DNA of 64,000 nucleotides, taken from positions 1 through 64,000 of the forward strand of contig CANJID010000002.1 of NCBI GenBank assembly GCA_947474395.1, written 5' to 3'. The DNA comes from Caulobacterales bacterium (lineage in GTDB: Bacteria; Pseudomonadota; Alphaproteobacteria; Caulobacterales; Caulobacteraceae). Below the pieces are notes generated by a model. That model did not search any database and was not told where the DNA came from. It worked only from the letters and a program-made list of their open reading frames with translations. Made by a program: the position numbers and the translations under genes. Every line of letters begins with the position of its first letter. Position 1 is the first letter of the stretch. Shown one piece after another: positions 37,201 through 48,071 of the stretch.

Positions 37201-38509
37201 CGCCTCGCCCTTCCGCCTGGCCCTGGTCGGCGACAAGCCGCTGAAGGGCTCCTTCAACATCGACGGAGAGGTGCGAGCCCTATTCGACCTCTGGGCCGGG
37301 GGCGCGCGCACGCTTGCGGGCCGCATGGTCGCCAAGGGGACCATCCAGGGAACCCTGGCGGACATGGAATCGGTGGGCCAGGCCTCCTTCAGCGGGGGCC
37401 GCTTCCAGGACGTGGCCACGGGGCTCGATTTGCGCGACCTGGAGATCCAGGCGGCCTTCGGGGACTCCGCGGTGACGGTCAGCCGCTTTGCCGGCGTGGA
37501 CGGCCGGGGCGGTTCGGTCTCGGGCGACGGCAAGGTCAGCCTGGTGCGGGACGGGGCCTCGACCTTCACCCTCAACCTGTCGAAGTTCCAGCTGATCGAC
37601 AACGAGATCGCCCGGGCCACGGCGTCCGGCCCGGTCACCGTCACCCGCGACGCCAAGGGCCAGGCCAACCTCAAGGGAGCGCTGACCGTCGACCGCGCCG
37701 ACATCGTCGCCAAGCCGCCGGTGCCCAACGGGGTGGTGCGGATGGACGTGATCGAGATCAACCGGCCCCGCCGCCAGGGCCAGGAGGTCGCCTCCAAGCC
37801 CGCCGGCCCGCAGATCGGCCTGGATGTGAACATCAGCGCCCGGCGGGGGGTGTTCGTCCGCGGCAACGGCCTGGACGTCGAGCTCTCGGTGGACTCCCAC
37901 GTGGGCGGCGCGATCGGGCGGGCGGAGCTGTCCGGCGAGGCGCGGGTCGTGCGCGGCGACTACCAGTTCGCCGGCAAGCGGTTCGAGTTCGACAACCGGG
38001 GGACGATCCGCCTCGGCTCCACCGCCGAGGCCATCCGCCTGGACCTGCAGGCGATCCGCGACGACCCGACCCTCTCGGCCGTGGTGCGCATCCAGGGCAC
38101 GGCGGCCAAGCCGGAGATCACCCTCTCCTCGACCCCGATCCTGCCCGAGGACGAGATCCTGTCCCAGGTGCTTTTCGGCCGCTCCGCCTCGCAGCTCTCG
38201 TCGCTCGAGGCCGCCCAGCTCGCGGCGGCCCTGACCACGCTGGCGACCGGTGGCGGCTTCGACGTGCTGGGGGGCCTGCGCCAGTTCGCGGGCCTCGACC
38301 GGCTGGCCCTGGGCGGCGGCATCTCCGGCATGGGGATTTCGGGAGGCAAGTACATCAACGACGACCTCTACCTCGAGATCACCGGCGGCGGCCGCGAAGG
38401 CCCCACCGCCCAACTCGAATGGCGCATCCGCAGGAACCTGTCGGTGGTGTCGACCGTAGGCACGCAGGGGGACGCGCGGCTCTCGATCCGGTGGCGGAAG
38501 ACGTACTGA
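34280..38509 (+). CDS. tamB: TamB, translocation and assembly module subunit
   Basis: A 1409-residue protein of the TamB (DUF490) family. A basic N-terminal region with one membrane anchor (LLTAALALTAIFAIVFITSL) places the rest in the periplasm, where AsmA-like repeats form a long beta-helix groove. The conserved C-terminus (DEILSQVLFGRSASQLSSLE through GGKYINDDLYLEITGG) is the part that contacts TamA. The start is TTG overlapping the tamA stop. TamB bridges the two membranes and is linked to phospholipid transport and some OMP assembly. A palindromic repeat follows the gene. Length is within the family range. Confidence 0.95.
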   Translation: MTGDPTLEPPAPPEPKPGPKTRKARRSAAAERKAAAKAARRRRHPLLTAALALTAIFAIVFITSLSLRVGVQTSPGRAVIARLIDGLKLSRFGRLHLEGLQGDLFHQFHVRRVTVADAQGVWLEINDLDVRWQAPELLAKRFHAESIRAAAVRVLRRPVLTVEPKRPQQPNPLTVVLDEVRLSLETLPAFSTRPGLWDVAAQAVIERTGPARGRLEATSRLHKGDGASLVFDLGGTKRVVLRLDAIEGQGGALAGAIGLPADQTLTIQARADGTAEAGQLSFTTTSGKTVPARADARWTKAGTSLDAYITLAASHFTQRLVERMGPEARLKVAAVHDRGDLYRIDASLVGAHASVTAKGPIDWRKRRSDGLDVKLALADLSKWWVPVPKVGPAQASGTMSGDLRNFTFKGRMAVQKLSQWDYTLTQATGPATFTRKPGEWRLQADLQGEGGQGIGLVAALLGPRPTAVLDGARIADGRFLFKVLKVDGPGLKVDGEGGQGLFGGLTFKGVAEVSNLAAAHKGAHGLLTATWNASEPKGVHLWDATLDAKGTDFVTGFPEFDRLLGTNPHITARAGYGPVGWTVLESHMDGGALQIAAKGTVDHSLVMALDLDWSAKGPFTAGPIQIDGLVKGGGRVGGKIALPWADLTADLVQVDFGRLVVKPAHLTVFTATAPEGASGQIALSGPSNYGQAAARAAFHFLPDGLALSEINADAGGVKLTGEVALRGGAPSTADLDLVAGPGAFLASGKLTGSMKIADRPGGAVAEIVLDGQNLSIPGVNRSLPTARLRAQGPWARLPFEISAESDEVLDWRFVGNGVLNQTTPTREITLSGQGRVKRADLRLPEPAVFRMGPDGQSLRLRAQLGSGRADIDARQTGDALEAKAELRNLALAAFDQDFVGQFDGDMTLSGRGPRLTGVLDATLTGARSRDAPANQALTGRIHADIADGRFHLDAGATNNQLQSQLAMDIPATTSASPFRLALVGDKPLKGSFNIDGEVRALFDLWAGGARTLAGRMVAKGTIQGTLADMESVGQASFSGGRFQDVATGLDLRDLEIQAAFGDSAVTVSRFAGVDGRGGSVSGDGKVSLVRDGASTFTLNLSKFQLIDNEIARATASGPVTVTRDAKGQANLKGALTVDRADIVAKPPVPNGVVRMDVIEINRPRRQGQEVASKPAGPQIGLDVNISARRGVFVRGNGLDVELSVDSHVGGAIGRAELSGEARVVRGDYQFAGKRFEFDNRGTIRLGSTAEAIRLDLQAIRDDPTLSAVVRIQGTAAKPEITLSSTPILPEDEILSQVLFGRSASQLSSLEAAQLAAALTTLATGGGFDVLGGLRQFAGLDRLALGGGISGMGISGGKYINDDLYLEITGGGREGPTAQLEWRIRRNLSVVSTVGTQGDARLSIRWRKTY

Positions 38510-38521
38510 TTGGAAACTCTG

Positions 38522-38650
38522 CCCCCCCTGGGGGAAGTGTCCCGAGCTTGCCTCGGGACGAAGGGGGCTGAAGAGCGTAACGGCTAGCGAGGGAGCCCTG
38601 CAGCCCCCTCAGTCGCCCCGTTCGGGGCGCCAGCTCCCCCGGAGGGGAGC
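38522..38650. repeat. palindromic intergenic repeat, copy 1
   Basis: This non-coding element is built from nested inverted repeats: GTCCCGAG/CTCGGGAC (38539-38559), AGGGGGCTG (38562-38570) with CAGCCCCCT (38601-38609), GCCCCG-TT-CGGGGC near 38615-38628, and CTCCCC/GGGGAG at the right end. The same building blocks, in inverted order, recur at 61439-61589. It lies between the convergent tamB and hspQ genes and may act as a terminator for both. Confidence 0.85.
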
Positions 38651-38662
38651 AGTGGGTCGGCT

Positions 38663-38992
38663 CTACTGCCGAACCCCTTGGCGCAGGACGTAGTGGCCCT
38701 GTTCGAAGCCCTCGAACATTTCGGAGGCGTTGGGGTGGCCTACCGGCTCACCGGATTCGTCGGGCAGGAGGTTCTGCTCCGAAACATAGGCGACGTAGGC
38801 GCTCTGATCGTTCTCGGCCAGGAGGTGGTAGAAGGGTTGATCCTTCCGAGGCCGGATGTCTTCCGGGATCGAAGTCCACCATTCCTCAGTATTCGAGAAC
38901 TCCGGATCCACGTCGAAGATGACGCCGCGGAACGGGAAGAGCCGATGCTTCACGACCTGGCCGATATTGAACTTGGCGAAGCGCGCGTCCAT
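38663..38992 (-). CDS. hspQ: HspQ-like heat-shock/Lon-modulating protein
   Basis: A 109-residue protein of the HspQ family: AKFNIGQVVKHRLFPFRGVI, then FDVDPEFSNTEEWW and a KDQPFYHLLAEND motif, ending SEQNLLPDES. HspQ was described as a hemimethylated-DNA-binding YccV-like protein and later as an enhancer of Lon proteolysis. I use ATG 38992; ATG 39004 would add four residues, and neither has a strong ribosome binding site. It is divergent from the Ppx/GppA gene with 169 bases in between. Confidence 0.9.
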   Translation of the reverse strand: MDARFAKFNIGQVVKHRLFPFRGVIFDVDPEFSNTEEWWTSIPEDIRPRKDQPFYHLLAENDQSAYVAYVSEQNLLPDESGEPVGHPNASEMFEGFEQGHYVLRQGVRQ

Positions 38993-39161
38993 GGCTCGAA
39001 TCATGCCCGAAATCAGATGACCGGACGATGAACGTATCGTCGCACCGGGCGCAAGCCCGGGGTTCGCAAGGCGAAGGCGCCTTGTTACAGTCGCGCGGAG
39101 ATTTTGTGCGTGCTGCACGCGGATTACGCGAGTTGCGCGATTTAGGGCGGACAGAGGTCCC

Positions 39162-40319
39162 ATGTCGGAGACGACCGCTGCAACGCCGCCCGAACCCCCG
39201 GACAGGGGGTCCGACATCCCTGCGGACCGACGCAGGGGTCCTCCCGACACCCCCAACTACGCGGCCCTCGACCTCGGCACCAACAACTGCCGCCTCCTGG
39301 TGGCGACCCCCTCCGGCCAGGGTTTCCGCGTGGTGGAGGCCTTCTCGCGCATCGTGCGGCTGGGGGATGGCCTGTCCCGCACCGGCCGACTCGACCCCGC
39401 CGCCATGGACCGGGCGCTGGCCGCCCTGCGCATCTGCGCCGACAAGGTGCGCCGCCGCCAGGTGGTGCGCGTGCAGGCCGTCGCCACCCAGGCCTGCCGC
39501 TCGGCGGAGAACGGCCAGGAGTTCGTCGACCGCGTGGAGCGCGAGACCGGGCTGAAGCTGCGGGTCATCACACCCCGCGAGGAGGCCAAGCTGTCGGTGG
39601 CCGGCTGCGTCGGCCTGCTCGACCCCGAATGCGACGCCGCCCTGGTGGTGGACGTGGGCGGGGGCTCCACCGAGCTTTCCTGGGTGGAGCTGAAGCCGGA
39701 AGGCGCGCCGTCCGACGGGCCGCGCCGCCCGCTCAAGAACCCGCCGATCCGCGCCTGGCTCTCGATCCCCGTAGGCGTGGTGACCCTGGCCGAACGCTTT
39801 CCGGAGGCCCAGGACGAACCGGCCAGCGAGCCCTGGTTCCGGGCCATGGTCGAGCACATCAAGTCCCACATCCATCCCTTCCCCAACGCCGAGGTGGTGC
39901 GCGGCCACTTCGACGACGGCCGGGCGCACCTGATCGGCACCTCGGGCGCCATCACGAGTCTCGCGGGGCTGCACCTGAATCTCCGCCGCTACGAGCGGTC
40001 CCGCGTGGACGGCCTGTGGCTGACCCGCACCGATTGCGAGGCGGCCGCCCAACGGCTGATGGGCCTGTCGCCGGCGCAGCGCGCCGGCCAGCCCTGTATC
40101 GGTCCCGACCGCGCCGACCTTGTCTTGGCGGGCGCCGCGATCCTGCAGGCGGTGCAGGAGCTGTGGCCCTGCATGCGGGTCCGTGTCGCCGACCGGGGGC
40201 TGCGCGAGGGCCTGCTGCTGACCCTTATGTCCGAGCGCGCGGGCCGGAGCGGCCGCGGCCGTCGCCGGCGTCGCCGCGGACCCGCCTCAAGCCAGGCCGG
40301 CGCCCGGGCCGCAGAATGA
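39162..40319 (+). CDS. Ppx/GppA-family phosphatase
   Basis: A 385-residue protein of the exopolyphosphatase/guanosine pentaphosphatase family with an ASKHA fold. YAALDLGTNNCRLLVATP is the phosphate-1 loop, VVDVGGGSTELSW the phosphate-2 motif and RAHLIGTSGAITSLAG the adenosine motif. Members hydrolyse polyphosphate or pppGpp; which one applies cannot be told from sequence. Unlike the long E. coli Ppx, it has only the catalytic part, like many short alphaproteobacterial forms. The N-terminal 30 and C-terminal 25 residues are disordered, the latter very Arg-rich. Its stop overlaps the rlmE start (ATGA). Confidence 0.9.
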   Translation: MSETTAATPPEPPDRGSDIPADRRRGPPDTPNYAALDLGTNNCRLLVATPSGQGFRVVEAFSRIVRLGDGLSRTGRLDPAAMDRALAALRICADKVRRRQVVRVQAVATQACRSAENGQEFVDRVERETGLKLRVITPREEAKLSVAGCVGLLDPECDAALVVDVGGGSTELSWVELKPEGAPSDGPRRPLKNPPIRAWLSIPVGVVTLAERFPEAQDEPASEPWFRAMVEHIKSHIHPFPNAEVVRGHFDDGRAHLIGTSGAITSLAGLHLNLRRYERSRVDGLWLTRTDCEAAAQRLMGLSPAQRAGQPCIGPDRADLVLAGAAILQAVQELWPCMRVRVADRGLREGLLLTLMSERAGRSGRGRRRRRRGPASSQAGARAAE

Positions 40320-41038
40320 GCAAACCTCCCGAAGAAGAACGTCGCCGCATGGTCCGCGCGCCGACACGCGGCGATGCGGCCGGCCGCGGCATGGGCCAAC
40401 GGCTGAGGACCGCCGACGAGCGCAGCCTGTCGTCGCAGCAATGGCTGAACCGCCAGCTCGCCGACCCCTACGTCAAGGCCGCCAAGGCCCACGGCTACCG
40501 GGCCCGCGCCGCCTACAAGCTTTCCGAGATCGACGACCGCCTGCACCTGATCAAGCGGGGATCCAAGATCATCGACCTCGGCTGCGCCCCCGGCGGCTGG
40601 ATTCAGGTGGCGCTGGAGCGGGGCGCCACCGACGTCGTGGGCGTGGACCTGCTGCAGGTCGATCCCATCCCCGGAGCGACCATCATCCAGGCCGACTTCA
40701 CCGCGCCGGGCGTTCCCGAGGAGCTGATGCGCCTCCTGGGCGGGACGCCGGATATCGTCCTCTCCGACATGGCCCCCAACACCTCCGGCCACCGGGAGAC
40801 CGATCACCTCCGCATCATCGGCCTGATCGAGGTGGGGGCGGAGTTCGCCATGCAGGTGCTCAAGCCCGGCGGCACCTTCATCGCCAAGGCCTTCCAGGGC
40901 GGCGCCACCACCGAAATCCTGGATCAGCTCAAGCCGGCCTTCGCCCGCGTCCAGCACATCAAGCCCAAGGCCAGCCGCACGGACAGCTCTGAGGTCTTCC
41001 TGGTGGCGACGGGGTTCAGGGGGCGCAAGGAAGTCTGA
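40316..41038 (+). CDS. rlmE: 23S rRNA (uridine2552-2'-O)-methyltransferase
   Basis: A 240-residue RlmE/FtsJ methyltransferase that methylates U2552 in the A loop of 23S rRNA. The KDKE tetrad fits YRARAAYKL (Lys), DMAPNTSGHRETDH (Asp), TFIAKAFQGG (Lys) and SSEVFLVATG (Glu), and the SAM site is KIIDLGCAPGGWIQVALER. A 30-residue basic N-terminal extension precedes the core. ATG 40316 overlaps the Ppx/GppA stop. A stem-loop follows the gene, before the convergent EF-hand gene. Confidence 0.95.
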   Translation: MSKPPEEERRRMVRAPTRGDAAGRGMGQRLRTADERSLSSQQWLNRQLADPYVKAAKAHGYRARAAYKLSEIDDRLHLIKRGSKIIDLGCAPGGWIQVALERGATDVVGVDLLQVDPIPGATIIQADFTAPGVPEELMRLLGGTPDIVLSDMAPNTSGHRETDHLRIIGLIEVGAEFAMQVLKPGGTFIAKAFQGGATTEILDQLKPAFARVQHIKPKASRTDSSEVFLVATGFRGRKEV

Positions 41039-41044
41039 CAGCGA

Positions 41045-41076
41045 CGGCCGGAGCGCTTGGCCCCGGCCGCCTTTCT
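41045..41076 (+). terminator. hairpin after rlmE
   Basis: A 7-bp CGGCCGG/CCGGCCG stem (41045-41051 and 41063-41069) with an 11-nt loop is followed by CCTTTCT, just after the rlmE stop. Confidence 0.55.
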
Positions 41077-41079
41077 GGG

Positions 41080-41703
41080 TCAGGCCGCCGCGTTCTGGGG
41101 CGCCTCGGTCGTGACGGCGGCGGTCGCCGTCGCGGCCGTTTCGGCGGTCTCAAGTGTCGTCGCACTCGCATTGGCGTTCGCCGCGGTCGCGCTTTGCGCG
41201 CCGTGACGGTGGTGGTGTTTGTGCATGGCGTTCAGGGCGGCCAACAGTTCATCGGCGCTGAGCTGGCCGTCTCCGCTGGTGTCGATCTGGGCGAAGGCCG
41301 CCGACCGGTCAGGCTGCTGGGCCGTTCCGGTGGTGGAGGCTTTCTCCGGTTTCGACAGGGCCGACTGGATTTCATCCAGGCTGACCTGTCCGTCGCCGTC
41401 GGTGTCCAACCTCGTGATCAGCTTGTTCACGAGGTCGGAAGCTTTCGGCGCTTCCTGCGCGCTGATCAGGGTGGCCAGGGTGTCCGAGCGAAAACGATCG
41501 GACGCCGATCCGGCCGGCTTTTGCGGCGGCGGACCGGGGGGAGGGCCCAGAGGCGAACCTTGGGGCGGACCGGCAAATCCTGCCGGACCGGCCTTATCGC
41601 CGGGCGAAGTCTGCCCAGCCGCGGAGGCATGGCCCGCTTGCAGCGTACCCAAGAGTTGCTGCAGCAGACCCGCCCCCACGCCGGCTAAGGCTATGGCGTT
41701 CAT
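41080..41703 (-). CDS. two-EF-hand calcium-binding-like protein
   Basis: A 207-residue protein with two canonical EF-hand loops: D100-T-D-G-D-G-Q-V-S-L-D-E111 and D141-T-S-G-D-G-Q-L-S-A-D-E152, each with acidic residues at the calcium positions and Glu at position 12. A Pro/Gly-rich linker (about 40-65) precedes them, and the His-rich stretch HKHHHRH (161-167) may bind other metals. The C-terminal 35 residues are Ala/Thr-rich and low complexity. The N-terminus (MNAIALAGVGAGLLQQLLGT) is not a clear signal peptide. The protein is unlike calmodulin in its surroundings; similar EF-hand proteins occur in many proteobacteria with unknown role. It is convergent with rlmE and divergent from guaB. Confidence 0.85.
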   Translation of the reverse strand: MNAIALAGVGAGLLQQLLGTLQAGHASAAGQTSPGDKAGPAGFAGPPQGSPLGPPPGPPPQKPAGSASDRFRSDTLATLISAQEAPKASDLVNKLITRLDTDGDGQVSLDEIQSALSKPEKASTTGTAQQPDRSAAFAQIDTSGDGQLSADELLAALNAMHKHHHRHGAQSATAANANASATTLETAETAATATAAVTTEAPQNAAA

Positions 41704-41839
41704 GCGGTACTCCTTACAAACGCCCCGGTCCGCCGGCCGCCCGAGCGGGGCGGCGGCGCGCCGAAGCCGGCAATGCGTTGCAAAAACGCGACCTCGCAGG
41801 TCCCGCCTGTCCGCCGCCGTTGACTTGCCCCCCGTTTGA

Positions 41840-43730
<1,891 letters not shown>

Positions 43731-43734
<4 letters not shown>

Positions 43735-45029
43735 CCCCGGCAGCACGCCTCTCCGCCGCCATCGAAGTCCTGGACGAGATCGCGCGAAGCCGCGCCCCCG
43801 CCGACGGCGTCCTCAAGCACTGGGGCCGCGAACACCGCTTCGCCGGATCGGGGGACCGCCGCGCCATCGCCGAGCGGGTGTACCGGACGCTGCGCGCCCG
43901 CTCGAAGCTGGCCTGGGCCATGGGCGCCGACGACGGCCGGGCCCTGGTGCTGGGGGCGCTCGCGCGGCTGGACGAGACGCCGCTGGACGGGATCGAGGCC
44001 CTGTTCTGCGGCGGCCACGCGCCGGAGCCCTTGACCCCTGACGAGAGGGCGCTGCTCGCCCGCGATCCGCCGGCCGAGCCCGACTGGGTCAAGGCGGGCC
44101 TGCCCGAAGGCCTGTCGCAGCCCTTCCATGACCGCTTCGGCGACGATTGGGTGGCGGAGGCCAGGGCCCTCACCCAGGACCGCGCGCCGCTGGACCTGCG
44201 GGTAAACGGCCTGATGGGCCCGCCCGCCAAGGCCCTGAACCTGCTGGCCTTCGACGGTGTGGAGGCGGCGGCCCCGACGCCCTTCTCCGCCTGGGGCCTG
44301 CGCCTGCCCGCCGACTTCGCCACCGACGTGCAGAAGACCAAGGCCTACACCACCGGCTGGGTCGAGGTGCAGGACGAGTCCAGCCAGATCGCCGCCTTCC
44401 TGGCCGCGCCCGACGGGGGCGGGGGGCTGGTGGTGGACTATTGCGCGGGCGGCGGGGGCAAGACCCTGGCGCTCGCCCAGACGGGCCCGGCGCGCCTCAT
44501 CGCCTGCGACGTCAACGAGAAGCGGCTGAACGCCATCAAGGAGCGCCTCGACCGCGCCCGCGCCAAGGCCGAGCGCCGCAGGATCGGCACGGACGGGCAG
44601 GGGACCGAGGACCTGATCGGCGCCGCCGACCTCGTCTTTGTGGACGCTCCCTGTTCGGGCTCGGGCACCTGGCGGCGCCACCCCGAGGGCGCCTGGCGGC
44701 TGACCATGGACGGCATCGACCGTCTCGCCGTGCTGCAGACCGCGATCCTGGCCCGCGCCGCGACCCTGGTGAAGCCGGGCGGGCGGCTGGCCTACGCCAC
44801 CTGCTCGGTCTTCACGGCCGAGAACGACGCCATCGCCGACGCCTTCGCCGCCGCGCACCCCGACTTCCGGCCGCTTCCCATCGCCGAGGCCGCGCGCACC
44901 GCGCACCTCCACGCCGAGGGCGCCGCCCGGCTTGCGGAGCTGGCGGGCGGGAGCCATACGATCCAGCTAACCCCGAGGCGGACCGGCACGGACGGCTTCT
45001 TCCTCGCCCTGTTCGAAAGACCCCTATGA
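43731..45029 (+). CDS. rsmB: 16S rRNA (cytosine-C5)-methyltransferase, RsmB family
   Basis: A 432-residue NOL1/NOP2/Sun-type m5C methyltransferase. The SAM loop is [15 protein letters not shown], motif IV is [19 protein letters not shown] and motif VI has the nucleophile Cys in [13 protein letters not shown]. RsmB methylates C967 of 16S rRNA in E. coli; the N-terminal region ([20 protein letters not shown]) is NusB-like but shorter than usual, so a related RsmB-like enzyme is possible. GTG 43731 overlaps the MAPEG stop and the stop overlaps guaA (ATGA). Confidence 0.85.
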
Positions 45030-46603
45030 GCGAAGGCCAGCACGAGCGCGTCCTGATCGTCGATTTCGGCAGCCAGGTCACCCAGCTGATCGCCCGGCGC
45101 GTCCGCGAGGACGGGGTCTATTGCGAGGTCCACCCCTTCCAGAACGTCGACGACGCCTTCGTCACGAAGTTCCGGCCCAAGGCGGTGATCCTCTCCGGCG
45201 GGCCCGAGAGCGTGACGGTGGACGACAGCCCGCGCGCGCCGCAGGGCCTGTTCGCGATGGGCATCCCGGTGCTGGGCATCTGCTACGGCGAGCAGACCCT
45301 CTGCGCCCAGCTCGGCGGCCAGGTGCTGCCGGGCCACTCGATGGCCGACGCCGGCCAGGAGTTCGGCCGCGCCGAGATCGAGATCGTGCGGGAGAGTCCG
45401 CTGCTTGAGGGCCTGGGGCCCGTCGGCCATCGCGAGCCGGTGTGGATGAGCCATGGGGACGTCGTCTCCGCCATTCCGCCGGGGTTCGAGGCCATAGCGG
45501 TTTCCGATGGCGCGCCCTTCGCCGCCATCGCCGACGAGGGCCGCCGCATCTACGGGGTGCAGTTTCACCCCGAGGTCGCCCACACCCCGCGCGGGGCGCT
45601 GATCCTGAAGAACTTCACCCGCCGCATCGCCGGGCTGAAGGGCGACTGGACCATGGGCCGGTTCCGCGAGGAGGAGATCGCCCGCATCCGCGCCCAGGTC
45701 GGGTCCGGCAAGGTGATCTGCGGCCTGTCCGGCGGGGTCGACTCCTCGGTGGCGGCGGTGCTGATCCACGAGGCCATCGGCGACCAGCTGACCTGCGTCT
45801 ACGTCGACACCGGCCTGATGCGATCGGGCGAGAGCGAGCAGGTCGTCTCCCTGTTCCGCGGCCACTACAACATCCCGCTGATCCATGTGGACGCCGGCGA
45901 CCTCTTCCTCCGCGAGCTGAAGGGCGTCTCCGACCCCGAGACCAAGCGCAAGATCATCGGCAGACTGTTCATCGAGGTGTTCGATCGTGAAGCCGCCAAG
46001 ATCGACGGCGCCGAGTTCCTGGCCCAGGGCACCCTCTATCCGGACGTGATCGAGAGCGTCTCGGTGCGCGGCGGCCCGAGCCACGTGATCAAAAGCCACC
46101 ACAACGTCGGGGGCCTCCCCGACTTCATGAAGCTGAAGCTGGTGGAGCCTTTGCGCGAGCTGTTCAAGGACGAGGTGCGGGCCCTGGGCCGCGAGCTTGG
46201 CCTGCCCGCCGCCTTCGTCGGACGCCACCCGTTCCCGGGCCCGGGCCTGGGCATCCGCATCCCCGGCGAGGTCACTGCCGAAAAGGTCGCCGTGCTCCAG
46301 AAGTGCGACGCCATCTGGCTGGACGAAATCCGCAAGGCGGGGCTCTACGACACCATCTGGCAGGCCTTCGCCGTCCTCTTGCCCGTGAAGACCGTCGGCG
46401 TGATGGGCGACGCCCGCACCTACGAGGAGGTCTGCGCCCTGCGCGCCGTCACCTCCACCGACGGCATGACCGCCGACTTCTTCGAGTTCCCCTGGGACGT
46501 CCTCGGCCGCGCCGCCACCCGCATCGTCAACGAGGTCAAGGGCGTGAACCGCGTCGTCTACGACGTGACGTCAAAGCCGCCGGGGACGATTGAGTGGGAG
46601 TAG
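45026..46603 (+). CDS. guaA: GMP synthase (glutamine-hydrolysing)
   Basis: A 525-residue GMP synthase that aminates XMP with glutamine and ATP. The N-terminal class I amidotransferase domain has the Cys nucleophile in [15 protein letters not shown] and His/Glu in [11 protein letters not shown]. The ATP pyrophosphatase domain starts about residue 205 with the SGGVDSS P-loop ([15 protein letters not shown]), and the dimerisation domain ends in [18 protein letters not shown]. The usual CYGMQ has Glu in place of Met. ATG 45026 overlaps the rsmB stop. It completes the guaB-MAPEG-rsmB-guaA operon. Confidence 0.97.
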   Translation: MSEGQHERVLIVDFGSQVTQLIARRVREDGVYCEVHPFQNVDDAFVTKFRPKAVILSGGPESVTVDDSPRAPQGLFAMGIPVLGICYGEQTLCAQLGGQVLPGHSMADAGQEFGRAEIEIVRESPLLEGLGPVGHREPVWMSHGDVVSAIPPGFEAIAVSDGAPFAAIADEGRRIYGVQFHPEVAHTPRGALILKNFTRRIAGLKGDWTMGRFREEEIARIRAQVGSGKVICGLSGGVDSSVAAVLIHEAIGDQLTCVYVDTGLMRSGESEQVVSLFRGHYNIPLIHVDAGDLFLRELKGVSDPETKRKIIGRLFIEVFDREAAKIDGAEFLAQGTLYPDVIESVSVRGGPSHVIKSHHNVGGLPDFMKLKLVEPLRELFKDEVRALGRELGLPAAFVGRHPFPGPGLGIRIPGEVTAEKVAVLQKCDAIWLDEIRKAGLYDTIWQAFAVLLPVKTVGVMGDARTYEEVCALRAVTSTDGMTADFFEFPWDVLGRAATRIVNEVKGVNRVVYDVTSKPPGTIEWE

Positions 46604-46609
46604 GGGCCC

Positions 46610-47059
46610 GTGACAGCCGATAAGCGCATCGTCCTTTCCAGCGACCACGCCGCCATTCAACTCCGGCAGGCAGTTGCCGCCCATATCGCCGCGCTTGGCT
46701 GGGAAGTGGTCGACATCGGACCGACGACACCGGAGAGCACGCCCTATCCCAAGCACGGAGAAGCGGCGGCGCGTCTTGTCGCCTCCGGCGACTGCCGGTT
46801 CGGCGTCATCCTGTGCGGCACCGGCCAGGGCATCATGATGGCGGCGAACAAGGTGAAGGGCATCCGTTGCGGCGTCTGTTCCGACACCTTCTCCGCCCGC
46901 ATGATCCGCCAGCACAACGACGCCAACATGCTGTCGATCGGCGCGCGCGTGGTGGGCGAAGGGCTGGCGCTCGATATCCTGGATGCGTTCCTGACCGCCC
47001 AGTTCGAGGGCGGCCGGCATGGGCCGCGGGTGGACATGATCATGGCGCTGGAGGGGTAG
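46610..47059 (+). CDS. rpiB: ribose-5-phosphate isomerase B
   Basis: A 149-residue RpiB/LacAB-family isomerase that interconverts ribose 5-phosphate and ribulose 5-phosphate, the precursor of PRPP used in purine synthesis. Motifs are VLSSDHAAIQLR, YPKHGEAAARLVASG, the catalytic-Cys region FGVILCGTGQGIMMAANK and RMIRQHNDANMLSIGARVVG. The GTG start lies seven bases after the guaA stop, with GGGAGTAGGGG upstream, so it is probably the last gene of that operon. It is convergent with the SDR gene. Confidence 0.94.
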   Translation: MTADKRIVLSSDHAAIQLRQAVAAHIAALGWEVVDIGPTTPESTPYPKHGEAAARLVASGDCRFGVILCGTGQGIMMAANKVKGIRCGVCSDTFSARMIRQHNDANMLSIGARVVGEGLALDILDAFLTAQFEGGRHGPRVDMIMALEG

Positions 47060-47104
47060 AGCTGTCGACGTTCCGCGAGGGGAGCGGAGCAAGCTGGGTG
47101 TCGC

Positions 47105-47947
47105 CTAGCTTTCGACGAAGGCCTTAAACGCCTCGGCGTAGTCCGGATGCCAGCGCGACAGGGCGGGGCGGTTTTCGACGATGTCGCCGGCGGCCCAGAG
47201 GATGCGCTTCTCGTCGAGCCGGCGGTCCACGTCCCCGTCAGGGCACAGGATGTAGAAGTCGCCGCGGCCAAGGCTCTGCAGCATGAAGTCGATGGTCTGT
47301 TTAGGGGTCCAGGCCGCATCGGGCTTGTCGGCGCGGCCCCGCGAGGTCATGCCGGTGAAGACGAAGCCGGGGATCAGCAGGTGGGCGGATACCCGGCAGC
47401 CGTCGATGTTGCGCAGTTCGTGCGCCAGGGCCTCGGTATAGGCTTTCACCCCGGACTTGGAGACGTTGTAGGCGGGGTTTCCGGGCGGGGTGGTGATGCC
47501 CTGCTTGGAGCCGGTGTTGACGATCAGGCCCGGCCGGCCGCGCGCCGCCATGTCCGGCCCGAAGACCTGGCTCCCGAAGATGACGCCCCAGAGATTGACG
47601 GCGATCAGCCGCTCCCAGGCCTCGGCGGCGCCGAACGCGTTGGTCTCCGGCCCGCTGGCCGCGTTGTTCATCAGGACGTCGAGGCCGCCGAACCGGGCGT
47701 CCACGGAGGCCTTTACGGCGAGCAGCGCGGCTCTGTCCGAAACGTCGGCGGGGAAGACCTCGACCTCGGCCGTCGGCGCGCGACCCAGGATCTGCGCGCG
47801 GGCGGCCTCGAGCCGATCGCGGTCGAGATCGACCAGCGCCACGCGCAGGCCGCGTTCGGCGAACTGGGCGGCGGCTTCCAGGCCGATGCCGGAGGCTGCG
47901 CCGGTGACCAGGGCGACGGCGCCCGGCGCGATGGCGAGATGGGACAT
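47105..47947 (-). CDS. SDR-family dehydrogenase of the catabolic locus
   Basis: A 280-residue classical short-chain dehydrogenase. T15-GAASGIG binds NAD(P), NNAAS is the structural motif, and S147, Y160 and K164 (NTGSKQG, AYNVSK) form the catalytic set. Asp40 after the second strand (VALVDLDRDRL) suggests NAD preference. It runs away from the LysR gene and so probably belongs to the divergent regulatory unit next to the ring-cleavage genes. The substrate could be an alcohol or dihydrodiol intermediate, which the sequence does not settle. The ATG start has GAGGAGCC upstream. Confidence 0.92.
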   Translation of the reverse strand: MSHLAIAPGAVALVTGAASGIGLEAAAQFAERGLRVALVDLDRDRLEAARAQILGRAPTAEVEVFPADVSDRAALLAVKASVDARFGGLDVLMNNAASGPETNAFGAAEAWERLIAVNLWGVIFGSQVFGPDMAARGRPGLIVNTGSKQGITTPPGNPAYNVSKSGVKAYTEALAHELRNIDGCRVSAHLLIPGFVFTGMTSRGRADKPDAAWTPKQTIDFMLQSLGRGDFYILCPDGDVDRRLDEKRILWAAGDIVENRPALSRWHPDYAEAFKAFVES

Positions 47948-48017
47948 GCGGCGGCTCCTCAGGTAGGGCGACGCCTATCGACATAGCGGCCGTCGCGGCG
48001 ACCGGGAAGTTGCCATC

Positions 48018-48034
48018 TGACGCAATTGTCGTTG
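48018..48034. promoter_or_regulatory. candidate LysR operator
   Basis: The imperfect palindrome TGACGCAATTGTCGTTG, centred on CAATTG, lies in the SDR-LysR divergent intergenic region, about 40 bases from the LysR start. LysR regulators commonly bind such sites to control both their own gene and the divergent one. Nearby CTAT-CGAC-ATAG (about 47972) is another candidate. Confidence 0.4.
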
Positions 48035-48071
48035 TCCTGCGGACCTATTCACGCCGTCGATGGGATGCCGG

